From Microbacterium sp. ABRD28 (GTDB taxonomy: Bacteria > Actinomycetota > Actinomycetes > Actinomycetales > Microbacteriaceae), in the NCBI RefSeq assembly GCF_003850245.1, contig NZ_CP031015.1, positions 1,984,001 through 2,048,000 of the forward strand: a DNA stretch of 64,000 bases, given 5' to 3'. The position numbers and the translations under genes were made by a program. Positions 16,966-27,373 of this stretch are shown here, piece by piece. Below the pieces are notes generated by a model, which did no database searches, was not told the DNA's origin, and worked only from the letters and a program-made list of their open reading frames with translations. Position 1 is the first letter of the stretch. Each line of letters starts with the position of its first letter.

Positions 16966-18515
16966 TGCCCGATCACCCGTCGTCCGAGGATCCGTTCGCG
17001 GATCTTTTCGGGAAGCTGCCCGACCCCCGCACGCGAGACTCCCGCCGGACGGAGGGCGCCCCCGAGACCTCCGGGGCGGCGGATGCGACCGCCGGAGGTC
17101 ATGCGTCTGCACCGCCGGCGAGCGAGGACGCACCCCGACCGGCGGACCCACCGCCGTCCCGCCGAGCCGCTCGCGAGGCGGCCACGCGATCCACCGATGC
17201 GCCGTCCGCGCCGGTCCCCGCACCCCGAAGCGATCCGGCTCCGATTCCCGCGGCACGTGTCGCGCAGACGCCGGCGTCCGTCGGCGTCGCCTCCACCGAC
17301 CCGTCGAGCAGGGAGAGGGGTTCCACCCGCACCGCGACCCGGCCGGCCGGTACCGCGACCCTCGAGGACCTGTTCACGGGCGAAGCCACCACCGAGGCCC
17401 TCGGTTCTCCGCCGCCGAAGCCGGATCGGCGCCGCCGTCGCATCGGCGCGGCGATCGCCATCGGGCTGGTGCTCGCCATCATCGGCGGCATCGTCGTCGG
17501 CGGCCTGTACGTCTGGAGCACCTACGAGTCCCAGATCCGCGAAGTGATGGGCTGGGAGGAACCGGCCGACTTCGAAGACGGCCTCGCGAACGGTGAAGCA
17601 CTCGTCACGATCGTCTCGGGTGACACCGGCCAATCGATCTCTCAGACGCTCTTCGAAGCGGGCGTCACCAAGACCTCCGACGCCTTCTACGACTACCTGA
17701 TCGACAACGGTCGGAGCCCCACGTTCATGCCCGGCGTGTATCGCCTGCAGTTGCAGATGACCTCCGAGGCGGCGCTCGCAGCGATCGAGAACCCGGAGAA
17801 CAAGCTGGAGAACTCCGCGCTCATCCCCGAGGGTCAGACGGCGGAGGCGACCCTGGAGGTCGTCTCCGAAAGTCTTGGCATGCCGCTGGAGGAGCTGCAG
17901 GCCGCGGCGGCCGACCCCGCCGCGTACGGCGTCCCGGCCGACAGCCTGGAGGGGTGGCTCTTCCCGGCGATGTACACCTTCGATCCCGGCGTCACGGCGA
18001 CCGACGTCATCCAGACGATGGTGAACCGCACCGTGCAGTCGCTGGATGCCGCGGGGGTCCCCGTCGACGACCGGCAGCGGATCCTCATCATCGCTTCGAT
18101 CATCCAGAGGGAAGCCCGCTACGAGGCTGACATGCAGAAGGTTTCGCGGGTCATCCAGAACCGACTGGATCCCGGCAACCAGGAGACCTTCGGCAAGCTG
18201 CAGATGGACTCCACCGCCCAGTACGGGGTCGGCGAGAGCCGCGAGGGCGTCGTGAGTTCGAGCGAGGAAGCCCTGACCGATCCGAACCCGTGGAACACGT
18301 ACGTGCAGGTGGGGCTGCCCATCGGCCCGATCGCCAACCCCGGTGACGTCGCGATCAACGCCGCGATGAACCCCGCGGACGGCCCGTGGCTGTACTTCGT
18401 GACCGTCAACCTCAACACGGGCGAGACGATCTTCACCGAGACCTACAACGAGCATCTCCGGTATGTCGAGCAGTGGCGGGAGTGGTGCAGCCAGAACCCC
18501 GACGCGGGATGCTAA
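16965..18515 (+). CDS. mltG: Endolytic murein transglycosylase MltG
   Basis: MltG cleaves nascent peptidoglycan strands and is thought to set glycan chain length. The 516-residue protein starts with a long disordered cytoplasmic region (about 1-150, rich in Pro, Ala, Arg). One membrane helix follows (about 160-183), then a LysM-like subdomain and the YceG catalytic domain. IASIIQREA contains the expected catalytic Glu, and [18 protein letters not shown] [17 protein letters not shown] closes the site. The extended N-terminus is usual in actinobacteria. It overlaps ruvX by one base and aroE by seven. Confidence 0.94.
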   Translation: MPDHPSSEDPFADLFGKLPDPRTRDSRRTEGAPETSGAADATAGGHASAPPASEDAPRPADPPPSRRAAREAATRSTDAPSAPVPAPRSDPAPIPAARVAQTPASVGVASTDPSSRERGSTRTATRPAGTATLEDLFTGEATTEALGSPPPKPDRRRRRIGAAIAIGLVLAIIGGIVVGGLYVWSTYESQIREVMGWEEPADFEDGLANGEALVTIVSGDTGQSISQTLFEAGVTKTSDAFYDYLIDNGRSPTFMPGVYRLQLQMTSEAALAAIENPENKLENSALIPEGQTAEATLEVVSESLGMPLEELQAAAADPAAYGVPADSLEGWLFPAMYTFDPGVTATDVIQTMVNRTVQSLDAAGVPVDDRQRILIIASIIQREARYEADMQKVSRVIQNRLDPGNQETFGKLQMDSTAQYGVGESREGVVSSSEEALTDPNPWNTYVQVGLPIGPIANPGDVAINAAMNPADGPWLYFVTVNLNTGETIFTETYNEHLRYVEQWREWCSQNPDAGC

Positions 18516-19366
18516 GCGCCGACGCCACGCGCCTGGCGGTGTGGGGCGATCCGATCGCACACAGCCGATCCCCGCAGCTGCACACCGCCGCCTATGCTCT
18601 GCTCGGCCTGCCGTGGACCTACGAGCGTCGACGGGTCTCGGAGACGCAGTTCGGCGCCGCACTCGCCGATACGACGGAGACGTGGCGCGGTCTGTCGTTG
18701 ACCATGCCCCTGAAGCACGTCGCCGCGAAGGCCGCGACCGTCCTCGACCGTGCCGCGCAGCTGAGCGGCGCGGTGAACACCCTGGTTCCCGGCGATGCCG
18801 GAATCCGCGGATTCAACACCGACGTCGCCGGGCTCGTCGCGGCGATCCGCGAACAGGGGATCGAACGGGCCGTGCACGGGACGGTCCTGGGTGCGGGAGC
18901 GACCGCGACCTCGGCACTTCTCGCGCTGGAAGCACTGGGAGCGAGAGAGGTCGAGATCCGTGCGCGCCGCCCCGATGCGGCCGGCCATCTCGTCGCCCTC
19001 GGCGCGAGCCTCGACCTGCACGTCACGGCAGTACCCCTCGACGCGCCCCGCACGCATCCGGATGCCCGAACCGACCCCGCGCTGACCATCGCCACCCTTC
19101 CCGGAGACGCCGAGCTGCCGGCATCCGTCCTCGACGCGGTGGTCGTACCCGGGGGCCTGCTGGTCGACGTCGTCTACGGCTCGTGGCCGACACCGCTCGC
19201 GGCGGCGTGGGAGGGCGCGGGCGGCCAGGCTGTCTCCGGGTTGCCGATGCTCCTGCATCAGGCGGTGCGTCAGGTGCGGATCTTCACCACCGGCGACGTC
19301 GACGAGCCGCTTCCGTCAGAGTCCGTCATCGTCGCGTCGATGCGCCGAGCCCTCATGGAAGACTAG
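18509..19366 (+). CDS. aroE: Shikimate 5-dehydrogenase
   Basis: Reduces 3-dehydroshikimate to shikimate with NADPH, the fourth step of the aromatic pathway. From ATG 18509 it is 285 residues. Substrate-binding SRSPQLH, the catalytic Lys in TMPLKH and the FNTDVAG motif are all present. The nucleotide loop reads [10 protein letters not shown], slightly different from the classical GAGGAARA. The start lies inside the last codons of mltG. The open frame reaches further upstream, but ATG 18509 matches the usual protein start. aroC follows after 5 bases. Confidence 0.93.
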   Translation: MLSADATRLAVWGDPIAHSRSPQLHTAAYALLGLPWTYERRRVSETQFGAALADTTETWRGLSLTMPLKHVAAKAATVLDRAAQLSGAVNTLVPGDAGIRGFNTDVAGLVAAIREQGIERAVHGTVLGAGATATSALLALEALGAREVEIRARRPDAAGHLVALGASLDLHVTAVPLDAPRTHPDARTDPALTIATLPGDAELPASVLDAVVVPGGLLVDVVYGSWPTPLAAAWEGAGGQAVSGLPMLLHQAVRQVRIFTTGDVDEPLPSESVIVASMRRALMED

Positions 19367-19371
19367 GACCC

Positions 19372-20604
19372 ATGCTTCGCGTGCTCACCGCCGGGGAATC
19401 CCACGGCCCCGAACTCGTCGCCATCATGGAGGGTCTTCCCGCCGGCGTCCCGGTCTCCCGCTCCGCCATCCAGGCCGACCTCGCCCGTCGGCGCCTCGGG
19501 TACGGGCGCGGTTCGCGGATGAAGTTCGAAGCCGACGCGCTCGAGATCTCCGCCGGAGTCCGTCACGGCTACAGCCTGGGCAGCCCCATCGCGCTGCGCA
19601 TCGGCAACACCGAGTGGCCGAAGTGGACCGAGGTCATGAGCCCCGAGCCGGTGGAACTCACCGAGATGTCGCGCGGCCGCGGCGCCGCCCTCACCCGTCC
19701 GCGACCGGGTCACGCCGACCTCGTCGGTATGCAGAAGTACGGATTCGACGAGGCGCGTCCGATCCTCGAACGGGCCAGCGCCCGTGAGACCGCGGCGCGG
19801 GTGGCCCTGGGAGCCCTCGCTCGAGGGTTCCTCGCCGAGCTCGGCATCCAGCTCGTCAGCCACACGCTGTCGATCGGACCCGTGCGCACGCCCGACGACG
19901 CACCGCTGCCCACGCCCGAAGACCTCGAGATCCTCGACGCCGATCCGCTGCGGTGCTTCCACCCCGCAACGTCCGAGCGGATGGTCGCCGAGGTCGACGC
20001 CGCACGCAAAGACGGCGACACCCTCGGCGGCATCGTCGAAGTGCTCGCGTACGGACTGCCGCCGGGGCTCGGCTCGCACGTCCACTGGGACCGGCGCCTG
20101 GACGGCAAGCTCGCTCAAGCGCTGATGAGCATCCAGGCGATCAAGGGCGTCGAGGTCGGCGACGGCTTCGAGACCACCCGTCGCCGTGGATCCCACGCGC
20201 ACGACGAACTCTTCGCCGGCGAGGCCGGGATCACCCGCAGCACCGACCGTGCGGGAGGCACCGAGGGGGGAATGTCCACCGGCACCGTTCTGCGCGTGCG
20301 GGCCGGAATGAAGCCCATCGCCACCGTGCCCCATGCTCTGCGCACGATCGACGTGGCCACGGGGGAGGCCGCCGCGGCGCACCATCAGCGCTCGGATGTC
20401 TGCGCGGTGCCGGCCGCCGGGGTCGTCGCCGAGGCCATGGTCGCGATCGTCCTCGCCGAGGTCGTGCTGGAGAAGTTCGGCGGCGACAGCGTCGCCGAGA
20501 CGCTCCGCAATCTCGAGAGCTACGTCGCCGGCATCCCCGACACCCTCCGCACGGTCGGCGAGAGCGATCCGACGATCGCCGCCCACGATGACCTCGCCGT
20601 CTGA
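19372..20604 (+). CDS. aroC: Chorismate synthase
   Basis: Converts 5-enolpyruvylshikimate-3-phosphate to chorismate using reduced FMN, the last step of the common aromatic pathway. The 410-residue protein begins [14 protein letters not shown], which holds the first family signature, and has the RPGHADLVG and [13 protein letters not shown] signatures further on. Length fits the bacterial enzyme (350-410). The frame remains open 900 bases upstream only as a shadow of aroE. The 3' end overlaps aroK by 17 bases. Confidence 0.96.
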   Translation: MLRVLTAGESHGPELVAIMEGLPAGVPVSRSAIQADLARRRLGYGRGSRMKFEADALEISAGVRHGYSLGSPIALRIGNTEWPKWTEVMSPEPVELTEMSRGRGAALTRPRPGHADLVGMQKYGFDEARPILERASARETAARVALGALARGFLAELGIQLVSHTLSIGPVRTPDDAPLPTPEDLEILDADPLRCFHPATSERMVAEVDAARKDGDTLGGIVEVLAYGLPPGLGSHVHWDRRLDGKLAQALMSIQAIKGVEVGDGFETTRRRGSHAHDELFAGEAGITRSTDRAGGTEGGMSTGTVLRVRAGMKPIATVPHALRTIDVATGEAAAAHHQRSDVCAVPAAGVVAEAMVAIVLAEVVLEKFGGDSVAETLRNLESYVAGIPDTLRTVGESDPTIAAHDDLAV

Positions 20605-21112
20605 GGCGATCGTCCTCATCGGCCCGATGGGGGCGGGCAAGACGAGCCTGGGCAAGCGGGTCGCCCGTCGCCTCGGCGTGCCCTTCACCGACACCGACGC
20701 CGGGGTCGTCCGCGAGCACGGCCCCATCGAGCGCATCTTCGCCGACCACGGAGAGGCGGAGTTCCGCCGGCTCGAGCGTGAGACCGTCGCCCGCGCTCTG
20801 CGAACAGGCGGCGTCGTCTCGCTCGGCGGGGGAGCGGTGCTCGACCCCGACACCCAGCGCGATCTCGAGAGGCACCGGGTGGTTCTCCTGACCGTCGCGC
20901 CGCGCGTCGTCGCCCATCGCCTGCGAGACACCGCACGGCCGCTGCTGCAGGACGAAGACCCCATGACCCGGTGGAATGCGATCCTCGCCGAACGCCTGCC
21001 CCTGTACCGACGACTCGCGGACGCGACGTTCGACACCTCGACCGGCCCGCTGCAGAAGGTGGTCGACGCCATCGTCGCTTGGGCCGAGACCCCGCAGAAG
21101 GAGAGAGCATGA
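20588..21112 (+). CDS. aroK: Shikimate kinase
   Basis: Phosphorylates shikimate at O3 with ATP. The 174-residue protein shows Walker [10 protein letters not shown] near residue 13, the shikimate-binding DTD motif (FTDTDAG), the GGGA loop (SLGGGAVLD) and the lid with RP (TARPLL). ATG 20588 lies within the aroC C-terminal codons, a 17-base overlap that is long for this window but gives a standard N-terminus. The stop overlaps aroB (ATGA). Confidence 0.94.
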   Translation: MTSPSEAIVLIGPMGAGKTSLGKRVARRLGVPFTDTDAGVVREHGPIERIFADHGEAEFRRLERETVARALRTGGVVSLGGGAVLDPDTQRDLERHRVVLLTVAPRVVAHRLRDTARPLLQDEDPMTRWNAILAERLPLYRRLADATFDTSTGPLQKVVDAIVAWAETPQKERA

Positions 21113-22185
21113 CCGACGCCACGGTGATCACCGTCGCAGGTGCGGCACCCTACGACGTCACGGTCGGACGCGGGATCCTCCCGGGGCTGACCGACGCCCT
21201 CCCGGCCGACGCGCAGAAAGTGCTGATCGTGCATCCTCCGACCCTGTCTGCCCAGGCGGAGCAGCTGCGCGGGTCGATCGGAGGCGGACGGCAGGTGCTC
21301 CTGGCCGAGATCCCCGACGCCGAACAGGGCAAGCGCATTGAAGTCGCCGCCTTCTGCTGGCAGATCATGGGTCAGGCCGACTTCACCCGCACCGACGCGG
21401 TCATCGGATTCGGTGGAGGAGCCGTGACCGATCTGGCCGGTTTCGTCGCCGCGACGTGGCTCCGCGGCGTGCCGATCGTGCAGGTGCCGACCACGGTTCT
21501 CGGCATGGTCGACGCCGCTGTCGGCGGCAAGACCGGGGTGAACACCGCGGAGGGCAAGAATCTCGTCGGCGCGTTCTGGCCGCCGCGCGCGGTGCTGTGC
21601 GACCTCGACCTGCTCGCCACTCTCCCGCGCAACGAGGCCGTCGCGGGTTTCGCGGAGGTCGTCAAGGCCGGGTTCATCTGGTACCCCGAGATCCTCGACC
21701 TCGTCGAGGCGGACCCCGAGGGGGTGGTCGATCCGACGACATCCGGATTCCGACGCTCGATCGAACTGGCCATCGAGATGAAGGCGCGGGTCGTGGGGGA
21801 GGATCTCCGCGAGGCGGGCCTGCGAGAAGTCCTCAACTACGGGCACACCCTCGGTCATGCGATCGAGCACGCCGAACGCTATCGCTGGCGTCACGGCGCG
21901 GCGATCTCGGTGGGCATGGTGTTCGCCGCGGAGCTGTCGCGCCTGGCAGGGCGCCTGTCGGATGACGCGGCGCAGCGTCACCGCGACATCCTCGGTGTAC
22001 TGGGCCTTCCCGTCACCTACCGCGCGGGCGCCTGGCAGCAGCTGCTGGCGACGATGCAGCGCGACAAGAAGAGCCGCGGGGGGATGCTCCGCTTCATCGT
22101 CCTGGATGACATCGCCCGTCCCACGGTGCTGCAGGCTCCGGACGAGTCGCTCCTCTTCGCTGCGTATCAGGAGGTCGCGGGGTGA
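21109..22185 (+). CDS. aroB: 3-dehydroquinate synthase
   Basis: Cyclises DAHP to 3-dehydroquinate, the second step of the aromatic pathway, with NAD and a divalent metal. The 358-residue protein has the NAD loop GGGAVTDLAGFVA and the phosphate and substrate loop PTTVLGMVDAAVGGKTG. The metal-binding region GHTLGHAIEH is also present. Length is normal. It overlaps aroK by 4 bases and the acetyltransferase gene by 4 (GTGA). Confidence 0.96.
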   Translation: MTDATVITVAGAAPYDVTVGRGILPGLTDALPADAQKVLIVHPPTLSAQAEQLRGSIGGGRQVLLAEIPDAEQGKRIEVAAFCWQIMGQADFTRTDAVIGFGGGAVTDLAGFVAATWLRGVPIVQVPTTVLGMVDAAVGGKTGVNTAEGKNLVGAFWPPRAVLCDLDLLATLPRNEAVAGFAEVVKAGFIWYPEILDLVEADPEGVVDPTTSGFRRSIELAIEMKARVVGEDLREAGLREVLNYGHTLGHAIEHAERYRWRHGAAISVGMVFAAELSRLAGRLSDDAAQRHRDILGVLGLPVTYRAGAWQQLLATMQRDKKSRGGMLRFIVLDDIARPTVLQAPDESLLFAAYQEVAG

Positions 22186-22727
22186 GGTCACCGGCGGAGG
22201 TGCGTCGGGTCCGTCTGCACGAGTGGGCAGAGATCCGCGACCTCCGCATGGCCGCCGTCAGCGATCCCGATGCGTCGCTGGCCTTCCTCACCACCGTCGA
22301 GCAGGAGCGGGAGCGTGACGATGCCGCGTGGCGCGATCGCGCCGCCGGCGCAGCCCTCGGTGACGACGCGGCTCAGTTCGTCGCCGTCGACGGTGGCTCC
22401 TGGGTCGGATCGGTCACTGTGCTGCTGCGCGAAGCGGGTGACCGCGATCACCTCGGACGCGGCGTCGAAGCGCCACGGGCCGATGTCGTCGGGGTCTTCA
22501 TCGCCCCGGCGGCGCGCGGTGCGGGCCTTCTGGAACGACTGATCGAGGCCGCCGCCGTGTGGGCCGCCGAGCACGGCGCAGATGCCCTCACCCTCGACGT
22601 GCATCGCGACAATGCGCGCGCCCGAGCGGCCTACCGGCGGATCGGCTTCGTCCCGACGGGTGTCGAATTCACGAGCGTCATCGGGCCCGAGATCGAGATG
22701 CGCAAATCACTGGGGAGAACGACATGA
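22182..22727 (+). CDS. GNAT-family N-acetyltransferase
   Basis: A 181-residue GNAT protein. The acetyl-CoA-binding motif A appears as [20 protein letters not shown], where the usual Q/RxxGxG/A is RGAGL. The C-terminal motif B is [17 protein letters not shown]. Substrate unknown. It sits between aroB and aroQ with 4-base overlaps on both sides, so it is translated with the shikimate enzymes. This gene is not part of the classical aro order, and its role there is unclear. Confidence 0.85.
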   Translation: MRSPAEVRRVRLHEWAEIRDLRMAAVSDPDASLAFLTTVEQERERDDAAWRDRAAGAALGDDAAQFVAVDGGSWVGSVTVLLREAGDRDHLGRGVEAPRADVVGVFIAPAARGAGLLERLIEAAAVWAAEHGADALTLDVHRDNARARAAYRRIGFVPTGVEFTSVIGPEIEMRKSLGRTT

Positions 22728-23182
22728 CCACGAGTCGACGCATCCTGCTGGTGAATGGACCGAACCTCAACCTTCTCGGTTTCCGGGAGCCCGCGGTGTA
22801 CGGCACGCAGACCCTCGCCGACGTCGAAGACCTCGTCGTGCGGACGGCGGCGGAGCGGGGATTCGAGGTGCGGGCCGTCCAGAGCAACCACGAGGGTGTG
22901 CTCATCGACGCGATCCACGCGGCGCGAGAGGACTGCGCCGGCATCGTCATCAATCCCGGGGGGCTCACCCACACTTCTGTCGTGCTGCGCGATGCCCTCT
23001 CGGGCGTCGCGCTGCCGGTCGCCGAGATCCACATCTCCGACATCCGCACCCGCGAGCCGTTCCGCCACCATTCCTATGTCGCCGACGTCGCATCCGTCCA
23101 CATCATGGGGGAGGGGATCGAGGGCTACCGCACCGCGACGCGCCTGCTGATCGACCTCCTCACCGGTCAGGCCGAGGGCTGA
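22724..23182 (+). CDS. aroQ: Type II 3-dehydroquinate dehydratase
   Basis: Dehydrates 3-dehydroquinate to 3-dehydroshikimate by the type II (trans) mechanism, as a dodecamer. The 152-residue protein shows the family hallmarks: NGPNLNLLG at the start, the catalytic Tyr in AVYG, the active-site QSNHEG loop, NPGGLTHTS, and the catalytic His in EIHISDI. With aroE, C, K and B it covers most of the pathway. aroA and the DAHP synthase are not in the window. Confidence 0.96.
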   Translation: MTTSRRILLVNGPNLNLLGFREPAVYGTQTLADVEDLVVRTAAERGFEVRAVQSNHEGVLIDAIHAAREDCAGIVINPGGLTHTSVVLRDALSGVALPVAEIHISDIRTREPFRHHSYVADVASVHIMGEGIEGYRTATRLLIDLLTGQAEG

Positions 23183-23197
23183 GGGCCGATCGTCACG

Positions 23198-23210
23198 TAG
23201 AATCGGTGGT
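23198..23210 (+). promoter_or_regulatory. efp promoter
   Basis: TAGAAT (23198-23203) is a strong -10 in the 92-base gap after aroQ. The start is near 23210, leaving a leader of about 65 bases. GAAGGA at 23255-23260 is the likely ribosome binding site, rather far (14 bases) from the ATG. Confidence 0.5.
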
Positions 23211-23274
23211 CGGCCGCTCGGCCGCAACGCCTCCGGGGCACATCGCCCGCACTTCGAAGGATCCGATCAGCGCA

Positions 23275-23835
23275 ATGGCATCGACCGCAGACATCAAGAA
23301 CGGCGTCGTCCTCAACATCGACGGACAGCTCTGGAGCGTTGTGGAGTTCCAGCACGTCAAGCCCGGAAAGGGCGGAGCGTTCGTCCGCACCAAGCTCAAG
23401 AACGTCGTCACCGGGAAGGTCGTCGATCGCACCTACAACGCCGGCGCCAAGGTCGAGATCGAGAACGTCGACCGCCGTGACTTCACGTACCTGTACAACG
23501 ACGGCGACAGCTTCGTCTTCATGGACATGAGCGACTACGACCAGGTCAACGTCCCGGCCGCCACCGTCGGCGACGCGAAGAACTTCCTGCTCGAGAACCA
23601 GCAGGTCACGATCGCGCTGAACAACGGCAACCCGCTTTACATCGATCTGCCGGCATCCGTCGTCTTGGAGATCACCTACACCGAGCCGGGGCTGCAGGGC
23701 GACCGCTCGTCGGCCGGCACCAAGTCCGCTACGGTCGAGACCGGCTACGAGATCCAGGTTCCGCTGTTCCTGGAGACCGGAACCAAGGTGAAGGTCGACA
23801 CGCGCACCGGTGACTACCTCGGTCGTGTGAACTGA
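23275..23835 (+). CDS. efp: Elongation factor P
   Basis: EF-P rescues ribosomes stalled at consecutive prolines. The 186-residue protein has the three beta-barrel domains: KOW-like N-terminus ([21 protein letters not shown]), OB domain, and the C-terminal domain with [25 protein letters not shown], the EF-P signature. The loop that reaches the P-site is KPGKGGAF with Lys at the tip. In actinobacteria this Lys usually stays unmodified. No modification gene is nearby. nusB follows after 16 bases. Confidence 0.97.
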   Translation: MASTADIKNGVVLNIDGQLWSVVEFQHVKPGKGGAFVRTKLKNVVTGKVVDRTYNAGAKVEIENVDRRDFTYLYNDGDSFVFMDMSDYDQVNVPAATVGDAKNFLLENQQVTIALNNGNPLYIDLPASVVLEITYTEPGLQGDRSSAGTKSATVETGYEIQVPLFLETGTKVKVDTRTGDYLGRVN

Positions 23836-23851
23836 GCGAGGACGCCGCCCG

Positions 23852-24262
23852 ATGAGTGCCCGCACGAAAGCACGCAAGCGCGCGCTCGACATCCTCTTCC
23901 AGGCTGACGTCCGCGGCGAAGACCTCGGAGTGATTCTGGCCGTCGAGGCCAAACGCGCCGCCAGTGAGCCCGCGCGTGAGGCATCGTGGCTGTACGCCCG
24001 CGAGATCGTCGACGGCATCATCGATCAGCGCGACGACATCGACGAGCAGATCACGACTTTCGCCAAAGACTGGTCGCTCGCGCGCATGCCCGCCGTGGAT
24101 CGGGCCCTGCTGCGCATCGGTGCCTGGGAGATCCTCTACAACGACGCCGTCCCCGCTGCGGTCGCCATCGACGAGGCTGTCGAGCTCGCCAAGGAGTTCT
24201 CCACCGATGATTCGGGAGCGTTCGTCCATGGGGTCCTCGGCCGTATCTCCCGCGCGTCCTGA
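23852..24262 (+). CDS. nusB: Transcription antitermination protein NusB
   Basis: NusB binds boxA of rRNA leaders with S10 in the antitermination complex. The 136-residue all-helical protein starts SARTKARKRALDILFQADVR, which carries the Arg-rich boxA-binding face. It also has WSLARMPAVDRALLRIGAWEI and AVAIDEAVELAKEFS, the family signatures. It probably shares the efp transcript. guaD begins 22 bases after its stop, where the normal actinobacterial order (bldD, pyrR) is broken. Confidence 0.95.
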   Translation: MSARTKARKRALDILFQADVRGEDLGVILAVEAKRAASEPAREASWLYAREIVDGIIDQRDDIDEQITTFAKDWSLARMPAVDRALLRIGAWEILYNDAVPAAVAIDEAVELAKEFSTDDSGAFVHGVLGRISRAS

Positions 24263-24284
24263 CCGACCGGGAATCGGTACCGGC

Positions 24285-25694
24285 GTGCGCGCGATCAGGG
24301 GAGCATTCCTCGACTTCGTCGACGATCCCTGGCGACATGTCGGCGATGAGCAGGCAGCGACGCGCTTCTTCGCCGACGGGCTGCTCGTCGTCGATGACCG
24401 CGGGATCATCGTCGACTTCGGCCCGCACGACGAGGTTTCGGCCCGTCACCCCTCGATGGACGTCGTCGAGATCTCCGATCGCCTCATCCTTCCGGGCTTC
24501 ATCGACGGGCATATCCACATTCCGCAGACCCGGATTCTGGGTTCCTACGGCGAGCAGCTTCTGCCCTGGCTGGAGAAGTGGGTGTTCCCGGAGGAGCGCC
24601 GGTATTTCGATCGGGAGTATGCAGAAGAAGGCGTGCGCCGATTCTTCGACACCCTCCTCGCCTCCGGCACCACGACCTGTCAGGCCTTCACCACGGCGCA
24701 GCCCGTCACCGCGGAGGTCGTCTTCGAAGAGGCCGCTCGCCGGAACATGCGCATCATCACCGGCATCACCGCCATCGATGTGAATGCCCCCGAGTGGTTC
24801 ACCACCACCGCCGACGAGTTCTACGCCGCGGCGACGGAGCTGATCGACAGGCACCACGGCGTCGGTCGGAGCTCGTACGCCGTCACGCCGCGGTTCGCCT
24901 ATGGCGCCTCGAAGGATCTGCTCGCCGCGTGCGGGCGGTTGAAGGCGGAGAACCCCGACGTGTGGGTGCACACGCACATCTCTGAGAACCCCTCCGAGAT
25001 CCGAGGGGTCCTCCAGCTGCACGATGACTGCACGGACTACCTCGAGGTGTACGAGAAGTACGGGCTGGTGGGCCCCAAGTTCACCGGAGGACACGGTGTC
25101 TGGCTCACCGACGGCGAATTCCGCCGTCTGTCCGCGGCCGGGGCCGCCGTCACCTTCTGTCCGTGCTCCAACCTCTACCTCGGCAGCGGCCTGTTCCGCC
25201 TGGGACGGGCGACCGACCCCGAACATCGCGTCCTGCTGACCTTCGGCAGTGATGTGGGTGGCGGAAACCGTTTCAGCATGCTGAACGTCCTCGAGGAGGC
25301 GTACAAGGTCGGGATGCTCAACAACACCCAGCTCGACGGCAGCATCGACCCCTCGCGTCAGGATGCGGCCGAAGCCGAACGCAACAGACTCTCTCCGTAC
25401 CGTGCGTTCTACTCCGTGACCCTGGGTGGCGCGGAGGCGCTGCGGCTCGACGACAAGGTGGGCAACTTCGACATCGGCAAAGAGGCCGACTTCGTCGTCC
25501 TCGACGGGAGGGGCGGCCCGCCGGCCGTTCGCTGGCGAACCGGCCTCAGCGTCGGCGATGCCGCGCCGACCACCCTCGAGCACGCCGCCGACCTTCTCTT
25601 CGCGATCATGATGGTGGGTGACGACCGGGCCGTCGCCGAAACCTGGGTGATGGGCGAACGCGCGTACTCCCGGGACGCCGGCGACGTTGCCTGA
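24285..25694 (+). CDS. guaD: Guanine deaminase
   Basis: Amidohydrolase converting guanine to xanthine and ammonia in purine salvage or breakdown. From GTG 24285 it is 469 residues. Metal ligands are visible: GHIHIPQ (His76, His78), WVHTHISENPSEI, GGHGVWL and GSDVGGG (final Asp). The region WLEKWVFPEE is typical of GuaD rather than other amidohydrolases. An upstream in-frame ATG (24228) lies inside nusB and is less likely. A GGGA at 24269 is the only ribosome site candidate. First gene of the accessory segment between nusB and pyrR. Confidence 0.88.
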   Translation: MRAIRGAFLDFVDDPWRHVGDEQAATRFFADGLLVVDDRGIIVDFGPHDEVSARHPSMDVVEISDRLILPGFIDGHIHIPQTRILGSYGEQLLPWLEKWVFPEERRYFDREYAEEGVRRFFDTLLASGTTTCQAFTTAQPVTAEVVFEEAARRNMRIITGITAIDVNAPEWFTTTADEFYAAATELIDRHHGVGRSSYAVTPRFAYGASKDLLAACGRLKAENPDVWVHTHISENPSEIRGVLQLHDDCTDYLEVYEKYGLVGPKFTGGHGVWLTDGEFRRLSAAGAAVTFCPCSNLYLGSGLFRLGRATDPEHRVLLTFGSDVGGGNRFSMLNVLEEAYKVGMLNNTQLDGSIDPSRQDAAEAERNRLSPYRAFYSVTLGGAEALRLDDKVGNFDIGKEADFVVLDGRGGPPAVRWRTGLSVGDAAPTTLEHAADLLFAIMMVGDDRAVAETWVMGERAYSRDAGDVA

Positions 25695-25760
25695 CCTGAG
25701 CAGGCGCCGCGCCGCCGCGCCGCGGTCACCCGCGCTCGGCGGATGCGGAGGCGGCCCGCG

Positions 25761-25788
25761 TAGAATCGCTCCGGTTCGAACGGAGGAG
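25761..25788 (+). promoter_or_regulatory. Promoter and ribosome binding site of the Rieske/MBL gene
   Basis: TAGAAT (25761-25766) predicts a start near 25773. GGAGGAG (25782-25788) is an excellent Shine-Dalgarno 4 bases before ATG 25793. The gene is thus its own transcription unit. Confidence 0.55.
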
Positions 25789-25792
25789 ATGC

Positions 25793-27364
25793 ATGCGGAT
25801 CACAGGCCTCGGGCACGCCGGAATGTTCATCGAGACGCGCGGTGGCAGCATCCTCTGCGACCCCGTCATGGGACCGACCTTCTTCGGTTCCTGGTTCCCC
25901 TTCCCCGACAACAGGGGCCTGGACTGGGACCGCTTCGGCAAGGCCGACTTCCTCTACATCTCCCACCGGCACCGCGACCACTTCGACCCGGCGCTGCTCG
26001 AGCGCTACGTACCGAAGGACATCCGCGTCCTGCTGCCGGAGTACCCCACCGATGACCTCGAGCAGGACCTCCGGCGCCTCGGTTACGACAACATCGTCTT
26101 CACCCAGGCCGGCGTGCCGCTGGAATTCGGGCCGCTGAAGCTCATGGTCACCCCGCTGCGCGCACCGAGCGACGGCCCCATCGGAGATTCGTCCCTGTCC
26201 GTGGACGACGGCACCGCCAGCATCCTGAATCAGAACGATTCCCATCCGCTCGACCTGGAGAAGCTGTTGGCGTTCTCCAAGCCCGAGGCCTACTTCACCC
26301 AGGTCTCCGGTGCGATCTGGTGGCCGATGGTCTACGACCTCCCGCAGGATGCCAAGCAGAATTTCGCCCGGCTGAAGCGCGACGCCCAGAACAAGCGCGC
26401 GATGTACTACATCGAAAAGGTCGACGCTGAGCACGTGTTCCCCATGGCGGGTCCGCCGATGTTCCTGCGCGAAGCACTGTTCAAGTACAACGGCCAGGGT
26501 CTGGACGGCGACGCGATCTTCACCGATCAGCGGGAGTTCCTCCGGCACATGGCCGAGGTGCGCCCCGACCAGAAGGGCTACGAGTTCGTGCCCGGGACGG
26601 TCGTGGAGATGAACGACGGTGCGTTGACGGTCACCCAGACGCTCTACTCCGAGGCCGAGATCGATCGCATCTTCGACGACAAGTGGGCCTACCTCGCCGA
26701 GCAGCGCGACGCGCGGCAGGACGAGATCGCCGCGGAGGAGGCGACCCGCGCGCCCGTGCTCGCGCCGGACGAGATGCTCGCCGCCATCAAGGAGTGGTGG
26801 GAGCCGCTCCTGCGCCGCGCGCGCACGATCCGCAACGGCGTGGGCGGAAACGTACGCTTCCGCATCGGTGACCTCGACATGGTCGTCGACTTCCCGCGCG
26901 CGAAGGTGCGGGCGTACGACGGCGAGGAGTGCATCTACTGGTACACCATCCCTGCCGATCTCGTGTCGACCAACATCCGCGACCACGAGATCGACTGGTC
27001 GAACTCGATCTTCCTGTCGATGCAGTTCGAGGTCGGTCGCTCGGGCAAGTTCAACGAATTCCTCACGACGTTCTTGAAGTGCCTGTCACGGGATCGAATC
27101 GAGTACGTGGAGAACTGGTACGCCGAGCAGTCGGATGTCTCCGAAGACATCCGCCTGGCCGACTGGGTCGTGCAGCGGAGGTGCCCGCACCTGCGCGCCG
27201 ATCTGTCGAAGACGGGCAAGGTCGAGGACGGTGTGCTCACCTGCAGTCTTCACGACTGGAAGTGGGACCTCACATCGGGCAAGTGCCTGACCTCCCAGGG
27301 CCATCCGATCCGCGCCAGCCAAGCGGACGAGTCCGCTGACCGCGCCGAGGCACCCGCGGCCTGA
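25793..27364 (+). CDS. Metallo-beta-lactamase fold plus Rieske protein, UDP-MurNAc hydroxylase (NamH)-like
   Basis: A 523-residue two-domain protein. The N-terminal half is a metallo-beta-lactamase fold with the metal motif SHRHRDH (His58, His60, Asp62, His63). The C-terminal end is a Rieske [2Fe-2S] domain with the ligand pairs CPH and CSLH (followed by DWKWDL). This order, the WFPFPDN segment and the length match, as I remember them, the actinobacterial family of mycobacterial NamH (Rv3818-like). NamH hydroxylates UDP-MurNAc to the N-glycolyl form. Glycolylated muramic acid is a recorded trait of Microbacterium. Function is by family resemblance. It has its own promoter and a downstream hairpin. 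Confidence 0.7.
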   Translation: MRITGLGHAGMFIETRGGSILCDPVMGPTFFGSWFPFPDNRGLDWDRFGKADFLYISHRHRDHFDPALLERYVPKDIRVLLPEYPTDDLEQDLRRLGYDNIVFTQAGVPLEFGPLKLMVTPLRAPSDGPIGDSSLSVDDGTASILNQNDSHPLDLEKLLAFSKPEAYFTQVSGAIWWPMVYDLPQDAKQNFARLKRDAQNKRAMYYIEKVDAEHVFPMAGPPMFLREALFKYNGQGLDGDAIFTDQREFLRHMAEVRPDQKGYEFVPGTVVEMNDGALTVTQTLYSEAEIDRIFDDKWAYLAEQRDARQDEIAAEEATRAPVLAPDEMLAAIKEWWEPLLRRARTIRNGVGGNVRFRIGDLDMVVDFPRAKVRAYDGEECIYWYTIPADLVSTNIRDHEIDWSNSIFLSMQFEVGRSGKFNEFLTTFLKCLSRDRIEYVENWYAEQSDVSEDIRLADWVVQRRCPHLRADLSKTGKVEDGVLTCSLHDWKWDLTSGKCLTSQGHPIRASQADESADRAEAPAA

Positions 27365-27373
27365 CCCCGCGCG

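Noticed and set aside
19363..22191. Minus-strand open frame of 942 codons opposite aroC-aroK-aroB
   Set aside because: It spans three well-supported genes and has shadow composition; no promoter or ribosome site is seen.
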